A DNA stretch of 64,000 bases from Glycine soja (GCF_004193775.1 NC_041008.1:43433136-43497135); one strand, 5' to 3'. Shown: positions 23,703 to 36,880, counted from the stretch's first letter. The notes: generated by a model from the sequence alone, not told the origin. Numbers and translations are program-made.

Positions 23703-24790
23703 TGTAGAGCCGCCCCATGAGGAGTCAATGAAGGAAAGGGTCCTAGTAACTAATTTGTGTTTATTGACTCAAGGAATAATAGGACAAAAAGTTGAGAAGA
23801 AAATTTGTAACATGTGTGAGATATAGGAGCCTTAGATGCTAGTTTTAAAAATTAAATTATAAGAAGAATCAAGTTGTTATTTTGAGAGCAAATAAAGTAA
23901 TTAATGATAAGTATCATTTGAATATAGTTCCTATAAATAAGGAAAATATGGTATTGAGTTATTTTGCCTTGATTTATGGAGATCACGGGGAGGTTTTGGA
24001 AGGTGGAATCAATGTGGAGATTGTAATGGAAAATGATGATGGGAACAAAAAGAGTATGATATTAATGAGGAGTCAATGGGCCCCGAGGCAATTATTGTCA
24101 ATTTGAGTAATGTGCATCAAGTTAAGGAGAAAGTGATGGCTATGCATGGCAAATCATTCAAACTACATGCAAATAATCATATTATTATGGCCACATCTTG
24201 TCTACTTTAGGTGTAGTAAATATTGCCATCGATGAGAAACATGTCTCAAAAATAGGTCACATTCACCTTCTAGGACAGTGAAAACATTATAGTACGAGAC
24301 TAAGATAATAGTGATGCAATAAGGGTAAAGCCACCATATGAGAAGCCTAAGAAGGAAGGGGTCCCACTGGTCGAATCTATGTTTGTTGACTTAGGGAATA
24401 ATAGGACAAAATATTAAGAAAAATATTGTAACATATGCAGGATATACGAGCCGTGGATGCTAATTCAAACCACATGCAAATAATCATGTTATTATGGGGA
24501 AATTAGCTATTAAAAATCTTAGTGAGGGCAAAGAAATAGGGACAAAGTCAAAACAAAGTTACATTGTACCTAAAATAACAAAACAATTCATGGCAAATAA
24601 TGATGAAAAGATGATGAAGCAAAAAAAAAAGCAAGATGATGAAATGCTCTGCATGATGTCGACTATGGGCAAGGAAAAAGGAGAGAAGATGTGGTATAAG
24701 GATTTTTCAAGCTCTATCATAAAGAAATATCAAGATGAGTGTGTAAGCACTCGAATAACCCACCTTAATGCAATATTGCGCATAGAGTAG
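23703..24790 (+). pseudogene. L1-type LINE ORF1 remnant, 3' part, internally duplicated
   Basis: After the LTR element the reading resumes with PPHEESMKE and MCEI-like residues, matching a second partial copy further on (PPYEKPKKEG near 24330). Words repeated at about 610-bp spacing include GAAGGAAAGGGTCC/GAAGGAAGGGGTCCC, GGAATAATAGGACAAAA and ATGCAAATAATCAT (24169 and 24475). Short open frames (23882-24106, 24494-24790) are Lys/Met-rich and resemble the linker after the zinc knuckle of LINE ORF1. No intact protein. Confidence 0.45.
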
Positions 24791-24799
24791 GTTTATCGA

Positions 24800-26600
24800 C
24801 AAGTAGTACACCAGATAGTGATATGGTTGATCCCTAAAGGGAGGCACACTATATTGAAGTTCATAATTGCTTTTCAAGGGCACCCAACTTCTCTTATTGT
24901 TTAGATGAATTTCATCAATTGGAATTTTCGTGAAATGGATGTTGAAGCATATTTCTTTCTGAACTAAACGTTTTAAGGATAACAAACTTTTAAGAAGCAA
25001 GTTTTATGTTATCTAGACTTATGATACTAACGATTTTCCTTGAAGTCCTTCCAAAGAAATAAGACTTATCAAAAAGCATCAAGAAAAGGTGTGAAACATT
25101 AGCCTATGACTTTGGTTCCCTAAAATTTGAAACTTGTCCAACTTTAGAAGTACAAAATCAGAGTAGAAGAATGTTGGTAATCAAATTTTGCAATTTTGGT
25201 AACCTATCTCATGTGCTAAGTGAAGATTGATCATTTGGTAGGCTTGGCTTTGATTCATGCTAAATTTTTCCATAATTAGCTAAAATCAACTTCCAATCAA
25301 TAGAATTAGTGTCAATTAATGGGAAATTGACTGATTTTAATGTTAGTTGAATGAGGATAAAGCCAACCATGTTGGATGCGAGTCTGACTATTTTTCAATA
25401 TTAGTTGAACAAGAAGGTTAACTGAGTAAGGATAAGGTCAAATCGACTACTTACAATGTCTGCTGAAATGATATAAATTGGCAATCAATTGCTTACATGG
25501 TCTGCCAATTTAACGAAAATCGATTGATAAGGAAAATAAAAAAATTAGCTGAATTAATTCATATTTAATTTAATAAATATAAGATAGTATTCTCCATAAT
25601 TTTTTAATATTTAGATGGCTCATGATAATGCTCCTTTAAAAATAGGAAGCGATTTCTAGTTAGTTTAAAATTTAAAATGCAAATAAGTTATTTTTGGAAG
25701 AGGAAAACATGCCTAGAAAATAGGAGCAATTACCAAAAGGTGGATAAGTTCAATCTATAATTTCCAGTCAATTCAGTAATTGCCAACAAATTAGCAGTAA
25801 CTAATAGTTGATTATCAGTTGTTAGCTGATTTTCAGCTTCCAGAATCAGCTAAGTGATGCCCTGACCATGATCTAGGTAGTTATTAAGTGGAAAAAAATG
25901 TGATTTTGTGGTAGATATGAGTTTGTAGCCAATAAATAGGCCTTGTACTTCAAATATAAGAACAAATTCAATCCAAAACATAAGCCTATTTTATCTTGCA
26001 TCTATTTTATCACTTTTATTTATAGTTTTTGCCTTTTATCACTTTTACAACCTTTCAACATTTACCTTTCATGAAAAACCTTATCTGTTATGTCAAAATA
26101 CATTTGAGTCATCAGACGAATCAATACCCTTAATTATGTTGATTAGATGCAAATAAATACAATGGTTACAAGCTACTACATCTTATGCGACATCAAACCT
26201 TGGCTCATACATCTGGGTCTGTATTTTTAGACAATAATAGAGATATGCCATGATCTGATACAACATTGAAGATAACATTAAAGACTTCATTAATACTCTA
26301 TGTCCGAGATTCATTTTGCAGGAACTGTTTCACAAGATATTCTCCTATAATCTTTTGAATTCTATGAAGCATAAATGAAGTTCAAGTTCTGAAATTTTCT
26401 AAACAACATCAAAAGACGTGCTCTATTGTGATAAACTTGCTCTAACCCCAAGGAAGTGATTTCCTGTTGAAGTGTTCTACACAAAAGCAAACAAGAGTGG
26501 TTTTCCAACATAAAGAAGTACATGCATTTAATGCAAGCATTAAATACTCCAATGACCACAATCTTTGTTGGACGACAAGGAATGGATGTATGTATCATCC
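24800..26600. other. Intergenic, no gene recognised
   Basis: AT-rich with weakly repeated words (TTGACTGATTTTAATGTTAG-like and AATTGGCAATCAATTGC-like at 25290-25520; CAGCTGATT/AATCAGCT at 25830-25860) that suggest old repeat DNA of unknown class. Confidence 0.35.
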
Positions 26601-26614
26601 AATTTAGCCTTCTA

Positions 26615-27272
26615 TGTTGGAATCTATCTTCTATCCAATGGTGCATCCAATCTATATTAGTTAGTGGTTCATTAATAGTGTTCTATTTTGTAATTGTTTT
26701 TGCAGTTATAATCATTTTCAATTATTTTGTTATGCATGGACACTCCTATAAAAGGAGTTAGTTAGTAGGGTTCAAGCAAACGAGTTAGAGAGATATTTTG
26801 AACCCAACTTCATTGTATTTATTATTTTTGTTATACGCAATAAAATATTCATTGTTGTGTGATCTCTCTTCTCCTTCTATAATCTATTTTCCCTATTTGT
26901 TTGCATATTTCTCAATCTTAAACCCAATAAATTGGCATCAGAGCTTTAGTTTAAATCAATTTCACAGTTAGTTCGTGGTAGGTTTAGGTCATTAGAGATC
27001 AACCATTTTATTTATTTTGTTTGTATTGTGTCTTCAAGATTAGATCAAGAAGATGGTTCACACAATCAAGATTGAAAAATTCACAAGGACGAATAGCTTC
27101 AACCTTTTATGCATGAATATGCATGCCTTATTGAAAGAATAAGGAATTTGGGCACCTCTCTCTGGTCAACCATCGAAGGTTGATAAGTTAGTCCTTGACT
27201 TGCAAGAAGAAAAAGTCGTCTCATTGATTCTCTTGTCATTGTCTGGTGAAGATCTTTATGAAGTCTCAGAAT
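26615..27272 (+). mobile_element. Copia-type 5' LTR, primer-binding site and truncated gag
   Basis: A putative LTR runs from TGTTGG (26615) to ACCCA (about 26926). It includes a TATA box TATAAAAG at 26747 and an AATAAAA signal at about 26838. Six bases after it comes TGGCATCAGAGC (26933-26944), which matches the initiator-Met tRNA primer site in 11 of 12 bases. Gag starts at ATG 27053 (MVHTIKIEKF) and shows the UBN2-like Copia pattern (NSFNLLCMNMHALLKE, WAPLSGQP, LSLSGEDLYEV), with early stops. Around 27272 the reading changes to Gypsy-type protein, so it is a chimera or nested junction. Confidence 0.6.
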
Positions 27273-28920
27273 AGAAAATCCCTAGAGGCTTACTTAGATT
27301 GAGAAATAAGGGTAGAGCAACAACTTAAAAGGAAGTCTACTTCAAAATGTTATGGCTCTCACTCATATCCAGAGAAAGACGAAGGTCGAGGCATCTTAGG
27401 GGCGACACCTTCTAAGCCCAAAGATGATAAGGGGAAGACAATAGAAAATCAACCCCCTAAGGCTAGTATGAAAGAGAAGACTAGCTCTATAAAGTGCTTT
27501 AAATGTCTTGGAAGAGGGCACATTACTTCTCAATGCTCCACCAAGAAAATCATGATTATGAGGAGCCAAGACATTTATAGTAGCCAAGATGAGGCTACTA
27601 CTTCACCTTCATCTAGTGAAAGTGAAGAAGCAAAAGGGGAAGAATCTAGAGAAGAAATCTAGCCCCAAGAAGAAGGACAACCTTTAATGGTTAAGGAAGA
27701 GTGTAAGGAGGTAAGTGTCTCTTGCAAGAGGTTAGCTAAGAAGGAAAGTCATTTTGCAATAAAGACAAAAATTAAAGAAGCTTCCCCTCTTAGACAACCT
27801 CCACATCTTCTTCTTTGTAAAAAGACACTTGTTAGCACTGCCACACCTCTTGGGCTTGAGGTTGTTCCTCATGTAAAGAAGTTGTTGGATGAGGGTTTGG
27901 TTCATAAGAGCTTAAATCCTTGTGCTTTATTAGTGCCCAAAATAGGTATTATTAGGCACCAAATCCCTAAAATAAGTGATATGATGAATATGTTGACCTA
28001 TTTTGTAAAATCACTCATGCACCCAACATCTTCATGATTCATGTACATAAGGACTCATTAGGTAGGTTTGTTCTTATTTTTGGTTTTAATACAAATCTAG
28101 GTGCTCATATGGGACACCTTAGGTTTATCGTACTTTTTTGTAGGAATAATCAACATGAAAATTCAGAAAAAAAAAAGTACGTTTTATTGCATTACTTTCC
28201 TTAATTTTTAAAATAGTGATCAAAGGGTTCCCACAGATCCTAAGAGAATAAAGGTCATTCTTGATTGACCCACTCCACCAAGTATAAAGGAAATCTGGGG
28301 CTACCATGACTTAACAAACTTTCACAAAATGTTTGTCCCATATTTTTCTATACTTGTATTGTAGCACCACTCATTGAGTTGGTGAGGAACCATGTTCCCT
28401 CATGGGAAAATTCCCAAGAAAAGGGTTTTCAGACCTTATCCTACTCTAACATATTCAATACCACTAATATATATGTTTTTATTCCTTTAACAGGTGTCGA
28501 GGGAAGGACCCCAGAGTATCAAGAACCTCGGGATTTGAGGTCAAATCCTTTTGAAAGGGGAGGGGATGATGCAATCCTACCCCCCCCCCCCAAGGGTATT
28601 GGATAGAAGACTCGAAGAGGATTGTGCTAGAGTTGTTAAAGAAAGCCTTAGGGTTTTCATGAACCTCAAGGTAGATTTATGAGCCCATGGGCCAAGGTTG
28701 GGTCCACTCTTCTTTGTAAATATTAGAATAGGTTTTTCCTTCTTTTTGGCCTTGTATTTTGGCCATTCTAATAGTATAGGGTTTTAGCCTTGTATTTCAT
28801 GGCATTTTGAGTAGTCTCTATAGTAGGGACTTTTTTGTATTTTCATGTATTTTGGCATGGGGGTGAGCTTAGCTATTATAGGGGGTGTGTGTAGCTAAGC
28901 TCTAACTTCTCATCCCAAGG
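27273..28920 (+). mobile_element. Ty3/Gypsy retrotransposon remnant (gag zinc knuckle, RT pieces, 3' LTR-like tail)
   Basis: Readable pieces in order: EIRVEQQLKRKS and a CCHC zinc knuckle CFKCLGRGHITSQC (C-X2-C-X4-H-X4-C, about 27498-27539); then VKKLLDEGLVHKSLNPCALLVPK (27870-27940), the start of Gypsy reverse transcriptase; then HMGHLRFIV, a VPTDPKRIKVI-like stretch and YHDLTNFHKMFVPYFS, the RT/RNase H linker; then EGRTPEYQEPRDLR and GGDD near the pol C-terminus. Protease, most of RT, RNase H and integrase are missing or scrambled. A 3' tail of repeated GTATTTTGGC/GCATTTTG words (28700-28900) looks like part of an LTR. Dead. Confidence 0.68.
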
Positions 28921-28924
28921 AAAG

Positions 28925-29995
28925 GGATGCCATCATCAGACGACAAGTAAAGAGGAACATGATTTATTATTTCATCAATGTCAACATCAACACCATAATA
29001 CAACTACTCAAAATAAGAATTAGCTACATTATAAATTTCATTGTGGTCTATGACTATCATACCATCATCACGTGAAAGAGAGATTATTATTCACACTTTT
29101 CCTAGTAGTGGCATAGGAATGAAGGAAGTGGTAATTTATATCACCATCTCTTGGCCTATAAACTTTAGCCCTTTGTCTCTAATAAGTCTCTTCTTAAGAA
29201 ATCAAATTATTCAACTTTTGTTGTGCATTGGAGTAGTAGTTGACAGAGTCCTCATCAATTGATTCACAAAGGTATTCCATTTTTCTACTACAAAGATCAA
29301 TTTGGGATTTGAAAAAAATTTTGACTTGACGACCCTAAGAGGACATGTAGGAAGAACAACTTTTGAGTTTTCAGATCAAGTCACCATTTTCACCATTTAT
29401 CCAACCCTCTCCAACAATGGCGATAAGAGTTGGCTCCAAGAGCTATGAATTCTCGAAATGAAATTGTTTCTTAAAAGGTTTCTTGCAAGTTGTATCAAGA
29501 AGAAGGTGGATGGGTGAATGGTAAGATTTATAATTAATAGAGTTTCAAAGTTTGAAGCAAGGAAACATGTCAACAACAAGACATGAATCAAAGCCAATGA
29601 GGTTTGTAATTTCTTCAATGTGGAGGGAGTTCATTAAGGTTTCACAGAGAAAGATGATATCCAAATGGAAAGTTTGGATTATGTCAAAGAGGATAGAAAT
29701 TACACTCAGGTTGTCCAGGCCCCTGCAATTCCAACTAATGATACTCATTTTCCCTGACAGACCTTTTTGTCAAGGCCCATCGATAAAAAAAAGTGGACCT
29801 TGTTGGTAGGTGCAAATTGGTTTTGGGTTTCTGAAGGTCAATGGCTAAGGTTGGACTATGGCCAAGGTTGGAGGATAGTGTTTGGCTAAGATTATGGTTT
29901 AGGTGCGAGTTGGGTGTAGGAATGTGGTATGTGTTTATATGGTTTATGTTTGGATTGGCGGTGGGCCTTGAGCCAATTTTTATAACGTAGAACAC
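28925..29995 (-). pseudogene. L1-type LINE ORF2 remnant (endonuclease start and pre-RT region)
   Basis: On the minus strand the frame beginning at ATG 29748 reads MSIISWNCRGLDN, the canonical start of the plant LINE APE-type endonuclease, followed by DIIFLCET (catalytic Glu context). Further on, pieces such as FIVEKWNTF-like sequence and a YNVANSYFE-like stretch correspond to the region before reverse transcriptase. Stops and deletions are frequent and no RT catalytic block is present. The open frame at 29995-29735 upstream probably covers the ORF1/ORF2 boundary. Confidence 0.6.
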
Positions 29996-30109
29996 AACCC
30001 CACTTAATATGGGGTCAAGGCCAAGGCTAGCCCCTGAGTCATGCTATTTTAAAAATATTTTTTTCAATTGTCCAAAGAATATATTTTTGGCTTAATCATG
30101 CTATTTTTT

Positions 30110-30715
30110 ACTGACCTCAAGCAAGACTATTTTCAAAGGATTTGGGCTAGTGAATTTTGGTTGACCTTGACAAGAGTAGTTTTAGGACGACGTCAATTGA
30201 GCCTATTTTTGACCAACCTTGACCCGGACTGTCTTTGACCGACCTCGGTCAGGGCTTTTTCCAACAAACCTTGAGTTAAGCTATTTTTGGTTGAAATCGA
30301 CTAAAGTTGTTTTTGGTTCAGGTTATTTTCAATCAACCTCAATAAGAACTGTTTTCGGTCAACCTCGACTCGACTGTATTCGACTGATGCCAACCAAGGT
30401 TGTTTCTGGTCGGCCTCAATCCACACTATTTTCACCTAACCTCAATCGACAAATATTTTTACTAACGTCAACCTAGACTATTTTCAATTAACCTCAATTG
30501 ACCTTAAGTTTTAATATTTTGAACTATTTTTAATATTGAGGTCGAGGACAACCTTGGCTAAGGTTGTTCAAAAATTACCTTGGCCTTGGTTAGGCAAAAA
30601 TAATAAGGGTTGAGGTTGGCCAAAAACAATCTTGGTCAACGTTAGCAGAAAACGATCGAGCTCGAAGTCTACCAAAAATAACTCTAATCAAGGTCTACAG
30701 TTCAATTTTATCTAC
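30110..30715. repeat. Degenerate 26-27 bp minisatellite with an orientation switch
   Basis: From 30110 to about 30495 some twelve units of roughly 26 bp follow the pattern (A/G)ACCTC(G/A)A-N4-AGACTATTTTTGGTCA. From about 30540 to 30715 the same motif continues on the other strand (GGTTGAGGTTGGCCAAAAAC, CTTGGTCAACGTTAGC). The two halves face each other around an AT-rich hinge at 30495-30540, so the transcript of either strand could fold back on itself. No coding meaning, although some frames stay open. Confidence 0.7.
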
Positions 30716-31440
30716 CTTATGAGTTGTGATCCTAGGCCTATCTAAAATAAATTTTTATTTGAATTGTGAATTTCTCTCTATCTATATATAATACACTAAA
30801 ATGACCTCTTTTAATACAATTTTTCTTACACAAAACTTAAATCCCAAATAAGAAAAACCAAACATATTTGATCTATGACCCACTTTTTTTTTTATCTCCT
30901 TTCCTATAATGGGACATTTAATATGGGATGTGTTTTTTCATACATAGGAAACATGATTTTTGATAAGGTCCATATGATTTTTAGAAATGTATAAAATACA
31001 TTTGACTAATCTTAATATGTTTCATGATAATTAAATATTCATGTAAAATACATAACTAAAACTTTTCCTCCACACAAAAATGTTAGATTTTTGTTTCCTT
31101 CTTTAAAAATATTTTTTTAGGAAAATGAACTAAAATTAATTCTCAAAAATTATAATTTTCTGATAATTTTTTAATAATAATAATAATAATTTATCACTTT
31201 AATTCGGAAAAAGTAAAAACTTTTCGTTAACTAAACACCCCCTAACTTACGACATAAATCAAATAAGCTTCATTTCTTAAATGAGAATACCAAAAATCTC
31301 TCATTCTATTGGCCGAAAAACATCATCATTACAATTCTGATTTTGCAATATAGTAGTAATAAAAAACGAATCAACGAACAAAGCAAAATCAACAAAAGAA
31401 ACTGAAAAACAGTGAAAACCATAACACAATACCTCACGTA
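30716..31440. other. Intergenic upstream of GOT1
   Basis: AT-rich, no genes seen. The promoter of GOT1 probably lies in the last 200 bases; I see no confident TATA box. Confidence 0.4.
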
Positions 31441-31545
31441 CCTCTCCATAACTTCCATCTTCGCCGAATCACAACTTTCACCACCGTCACCGGCACCGAT
31501 CACCGCCCTACGACAACCGGTAATCTCTCTCTCTCTCTCTCTCTA
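31440..31545 (+). promoter_or_regulatory. Probable GOT1 5'UTR exon 1 with CT microsatellite at its donor
   Basis: A GC-richer leader (CACCACCGTCACCGGCACCG) ends at CAACCG|GTAATC, a plausible donor at 31520, immediately followed by (TC)n at about 31524-31544. An intron from here to the acceptor TTTCAG at 34034 would be about 2.5 kb. Alternatively the CT tract is itself part of the leader, as in many plant 5'UTRs, and the donor lies further on. Confidence 0.45.
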
Positions 31546-34074
31546 ACACACGCGCGCTTGCTTTTTGTGTGAATCTTACGATTTTGCTGTTCCTGTTGTT
31601 GGATCCCTTTCTTTCTTTCGCCGAAACGACGATGCTTTTCGAGATCCAACTCGTCAATAGTCTTTTCCCTTAATTGTTCGGATCAATTTCTTCGCCTTCT
31701 ATTTTGGAGTTCGTGTTGCGAATCGCGAAACTGTGGCGTGTGGTTGCTTGTTGTATGTGTTCTCAACCATTATTTTTAGTGGAATTTGGTTAATTAGAAT
31801 GGGACTGTATAGTAAATATTTACTCGGAAGCATTAGGTTTCTATAGTTTGTTTTGTATTTGTTTCTGTTCTTGGAGAATAGTGTGTTTCATATGCTGTAA
31901 TTAGAAAGTTTCATGGATCTGGTGTTTGTTACAGTAAGTTGAGGCTGCTTTGGATTTTGATTATTGAAGTTTCAAGGCTAATGCGATTATTTGTTATTAG
32001 GATTGGACTGTTGTGGTCTCTGGTTCTTAAGTTTTGTTGTTTTCTTTTCTTTTTTCTTTTTCAATTTCTTTGCCTTTTAATCTATTGTATTTGTATTGAC
32101 TTTAAATAGATGCTGATTGATGCAGTTTAATTTATGTAATGGTACTGATAATGCTAATTTTAAGTTATTAGAACTTAATAGGGATATACGATGCTAGCTC
32201 AGAAAATGTTATAGCAGGAGAGTAGGAAGTAGGATGACAGCTATTTTAGATATTATAATACAAACTAAATTACTTAGATTATACTTATAAATTCTCAAAA
32301 ACCAAAAAAACGCAAAACTAAAGAAATTCATTATAAGAACATAGTAATGAAGTCAAAAAATGAAAATGATGGTGAAATTAATAGAAAATAGGAAAAGAAC
32401 ATAATACATTAGATAAAAATTAGCAGAATGTGAAGGGGCCAGGGGGGATTCTAAAGGAAGAAGAAAGAATGGGACATGGAAAAATGAAGTCCTGGAAACT
32501 GTGAAGGAACAGAAGTTAAAACAGAGGTTACTTTATGTGTGATTGGTCAAGGAAGAAGGGTTTCAAATCCTGTTATGTTTCAGAAGCAAAAAATGCATTA
32601 GAAAACGTGGGGGAAATCACAATTTTACCAAAAAAAAAAACTAGACATCATTGTTTCATAGGTAAAAATGGGTTTTTGATGCCTATATCATGATATGGCA
32701 GATATAGTGTGCAGAAACCCACTATTGAAAACTGTTCCTCTATTTGAATCTGATAGGCGATAGCAGCCTAGGGCCACTCCTGCTATAGAGCTACTATACC
32801 ATGCTATTAACTACTAAGTAACCATAGTGGTGTGATTTATTTGAGTTGACTACTTTATTTTGGCTTTATTAATTCAAGTTGAACATGTATCTTTGTAAGG
32901 GTTAAGACTATGAGGACTTTGCTATTTTTCTTTTATTAATCCTTGAAACATAGACACTAGAAAGTGGGCATCACATTGGTTCTTCTGTTTCAACATTGGT
33001 TCCATGAATTGACTGATTGCTGTTTTTGGCTTGTCCTTTGTGGGTTGCTGTACCTGTGTGCAGTTATTTTTTAGTTTGGAAGGAGTGATGTGGTGATTGC
33101 ATGATGGTAGAAGTATGCTAAGTTTGAGTGGGTGTTCATGTTTTTTATGAATAATTGGAATGAGGAATTTGGTGTTCTTGTAGATTTTGATGAGGGAACA
33201 ATTGCTCTTTCTGATTTGGGAATTATATTTGGTAGTTGCTACTATGTATTAAACTATTTCTGGGTTAAGTTCGTGACTGAATGATGATGGCCTGAGGTGT
33301 AGTTGGTGGAGTTATTTTGGATTTTACACAGTGGATTTTTGGTATGAATGATGATTTGTTGTACTGGGGTAGTCAAGTGATTTTTGTTTAGGTTCCGGTT
33401 CCAGGAGTTCTGATTTTCTGACCATTGTTATGAATTATGGAGGAATGCTTGATGGTCTCTGTGGGGGGATTTTCTAGGTTGTGTTTTTGTCAACCTCTAA
33501 CTGTTGAAACTTGTAAAGAGTGAATTACTTGCTGCTTGCTTTCTTAATTTTCTCTCAGACTCATGCATGTGTGTGTTATTCCTGCTGTATGGGTGCTTCA
33601 AAGTGACTAAGGATTGAAAAAAAGGGAGTACATGTTTCTGTATGCTTGTGGAAAGTGCTGATTCGAGAATGGGTGTGCTTCTGGCTTCTCTATGGGTGTC
33701 TGCCATTAGATAACCTTTGATTCAAGGAGGAAGAGAGAGAAAGTGATTTGGGAGATGAAGAAGGCATTCACATGAAAAATTGATGTCAATTTCCGTTGGA
33801 CCAATCTGACGTCAACCCTATTTTCTGAGGAGCAAAATTGCACTTTCATCTATATTTTATGAATTTTCATATTAACAGTTGGTTTTTCTAGAATTTTTCC
33901 GTGTTGAGTTGAGATTTATAGTGGCTATGATGTTGCTGTATCTTCTTCTTGAGACAAACTGGTTCAGGAGAATATTTGTATGCATTTCATTGATTTTTAT
34001 TAACTGACTTATTTTCTTCTGTCATTTGTTTCAGTGAAGGCAAGACACTTGGACATCTGAATCATTGGTATAAA

Positions 34075-36245
34075 ATGGTTTCGTTTGAAATGAATGATCG
34101 GAAGAGTAAGTGGAATTTCTTTTTTTCTTTATTACTGGCAATATTGTCTCTTGTGTCGTTAGTACTCAAGCCTATGGAATAAGAGTAGTAGGTTTTTAGA
34201 GTTTGCAATAGTTCCATTTTTTAAACTTACTCTGGTGCTAGAAGGTTCTTTGCTAGGCAAAGGTATGGGGGAGGGTCATTGTACGCAGCCTTACCCTTGA
34301 TATGTAAAGAGACTGTTTCCATAAATAAATTATTTATCGAATTCATTTATTTTGAGGAAATGCTATCTAGTTGAAATGATTCTGATTTATATAGGATTGT
34401 GCTAATTTGCTTGGTTTCTTCTTTTCTTCTGCCTTGTGCATTTCTGATTTTCATGGTTTTATTAATGGTTGATTAGAGGATTTAAATTACGTGGTTTTTG
34501 AAAGACCAACTTTAGAGTATTTGTCATGCATTTTTTTTTCTCCGAGTTGGTGAAGTTCTTTTAGCTGGCCCAAATTTGCATGCACTTAATGCTTCCATCT
34601 TCATTGCCTTATTTTTTTCGAAGCTCCTTTAAGGAAAGCCTTAGTGTGTGTGCCATGTGTATTGTGTTTATGCATGGTTCAGGGCACATTGTGGGCTTTA
34701 GCCCACATAGAAGCAAAAGGAGAAATAAGTGGAAAAGGAAAAGAGCTTAATTTCTGCGACCTATTGTCTCCATCCTAAGCAAGAAATTAGACATATTTGA
34801 CATGCTGGCCATTTTGAAAACTCTATTGATAGGATATTGATAATCTAATCATGTAGTTAAAATAATCAGTACTTATATAAATAGTATACCGAAATACTTG
34901 AAATTTATTATGTAGAATAGTATAAGTATATGTCATACACAATGCTATAGCAGCTATTCCAGTGCCCTGCACTTATTTTCTTGGAGCAAGAAATATTTCT
35001 TGATATCAGACAGTTTTTTTAAAACATTTATTAGTGCCTTTGCTTTTGCATATCTGTTCTGTAATATTGGGTAGCAAAAGAAGATAAGATTAAATGTAAA
35101 CATTATATTGCTGGCATATACTGGTCCTATGTATAATTTTTAATTTAACTATTCCAATATCTTCTGAATTTAATGTTATCATTGGCACATTAAACAGAGA
35201 TTGGATTAGGCTTAACGGGATTTGGTATATTTTTCTCATTCCTTGGCCTTATCTTCTTCTTTGACAAGGGATTGCTAGCAATGGGAAATGTAAGTGTTAT
35301 GACAAATTTCATGTTTATGATTTTTTATCTTTCTGCTTGCTGTGATTATACTTGATAAGATCTATTACAACATGCTTTTTATCACTCAAATCAGATACTC
35401 TTTGTTTCTGGAGTATCCCTGACCATTGGACTGAAATCCACTATGCAATTCTTCATGAAACGTAGTAATTTCAAGGTAAACTAGTTATGTATTTGTCATC
35501 TCTTTCATTTGGCATTCCATGTGCTCTTCATGGACCATGGTTAATTTTCGACCTTTATCGTCTACCTATTTTCTGTTTATGTAGGGAACAATTTCATTTG
35601 GTATTGGGTTCTTTATTCTTATCTTGGGGTGGCCTATTCTGGGCATGATTGTGGAGTCTTATGGGTTCATCATACTCTTCAGGTATAGTAGGAAACTGAA
35701 ATAAAATCTGTTCTATTAAGTATGTTTTGTGCTTAAGGCTAATGATGGAATTTTGCAGTGGTTTCTGGCCTACACTGGCTGTTTTCTTGCAGAAGATCCC
35801 TGTTCTCGGTTGGTTGTTTCAACAGCCATATGTTCGATCGGTAAGCAGTTGTGCTTAAATGTCTTGTTCCTATCAGCTTAAGCATTTACACACCATTTAT
35901 TATAGCTATTTATTTTATTATTTTACACTCCTACCTGTGTGTTACCATATCTATAGAGGATGCTCATGGAGATCTTAAACAAATGTTATTAGCTTTGGGA
36001 CTTCTTAGTTTTCATTGATAAATGTCTTAGAATAGTTGGTTATATTTATCTGTCAAGAGACTGTTGAATTTATGAGTTGCTGGGTTTTGGTTCCATATAT
36101 GATCTACCTGTCAAATGTGATGTAGAAGCTCTTCATCTCTGCTAGATGTTGAAATTCATTATGCATTCATTTAATATGCTGAAATTATCAAACTCTTCCT
36201 TTTCAGTTATTGGACCGCTACAGAGGCAGACGAGTGCCTGTGTAA
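34075..36245 (+). CDS. GOT1: GOT1-family vesicle transport protein
   Basis: Coding exons 34075-34105, 35198-35289, 35395-35475, 35585-35682, 35759-35840, 36207-36245 join in frame to 423 nt, 140 residues. All introns are GT-AG; the 5'UTR acceptor is at 34034. The protein begins MVSFEMNDRKKIGLGLTGFG and ends RYRGRRVPV. Four hydrophobic segments lie at about residues 13-32, 40-57, 70-90 and 95-112. The GLTGFG start, the GFWPTLAVFLQKIPVLGW block and the basic C-terminal tail are typical of Got1/Sft2-like proteins. These small tetraspanning proteins work in ER-to-Golgi and intra-Golgi vesicle traffic. Length matches the family (about 140). It looks functional. Confidence 0.93.
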
Positions 36246-36249
36246 CTCG

Positions 36250-36880
36250 TGGAATTTTAGAACATTATGTAGCTGCTAGGAAGCGCATATGTAAGTCAGT
36301 GTAAAGAAAACACTCTCGTATGGAGACCTAACTCTGAATTCTGATGGTATAAAATTGTCATAATCATTTTATTCAAAGGAAAATGGAAAGGAAAAAGTTT
36401 TTGTATTCATTTTACAACTCCTTTTTAGGCCCCTTTTTGATTCTCATGCCTCATGGAAAATCAATCAATTGATCTTCGGAGTTTTCAGTTCTTCAACTTC
36501 TTCTACATTACTGTCCAATTCAGACGACATCATTGGAAAGGTTTCTGTACGTAGGGTGTTATGGTGACATTTGTTTACAATTCGTCAGAGGAATATAATG
36601 ATTTTAAGTGATATCAAATGGTGTTAGTGCAACAATATGGTGCTTGACATTTTTATTTCTTTATTTGAAATATATTCTTCTAGTGAGAGTTGGGATTGGC
36701 TGTGGAATTTTTTTTTTTTTTTTAAATAGAAATATCTCCCTATAAAGTCTGGTGCCATCTATATTCTTCGCAATTGACCCTTTTGATAATTCAGAAACCG
36801 TAATTACTCATTCGCACTTATGGGGTACATTTTGAGCTGTCGATCTGATGTATGCAAAATGAATGCAAATTGAAACCAAA
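36250..36880. other. GOT1 3'UTR and short intergenic stretch
   Basis: Likely 3'UTR to about 36600; thereafter a poly-T run (36708-36723) and no genes until the PMD relic. Confidence 0.45.

Noticed and set aside
30219..30476. 85-residue plus-strand frame in the minisatellite
   Set aside because: The unit length (~26 bp) and composition leave frames open by chance; the translation is a repeated degenerate motif without homology.
32640..32840. Repeat-like stretch within GOT1 intron 1
   Set aside because: Some palindromic words (ATATCATGATAT, CTATAGAGCTACTATA) but no terminal repeats or second copy that I could identify.
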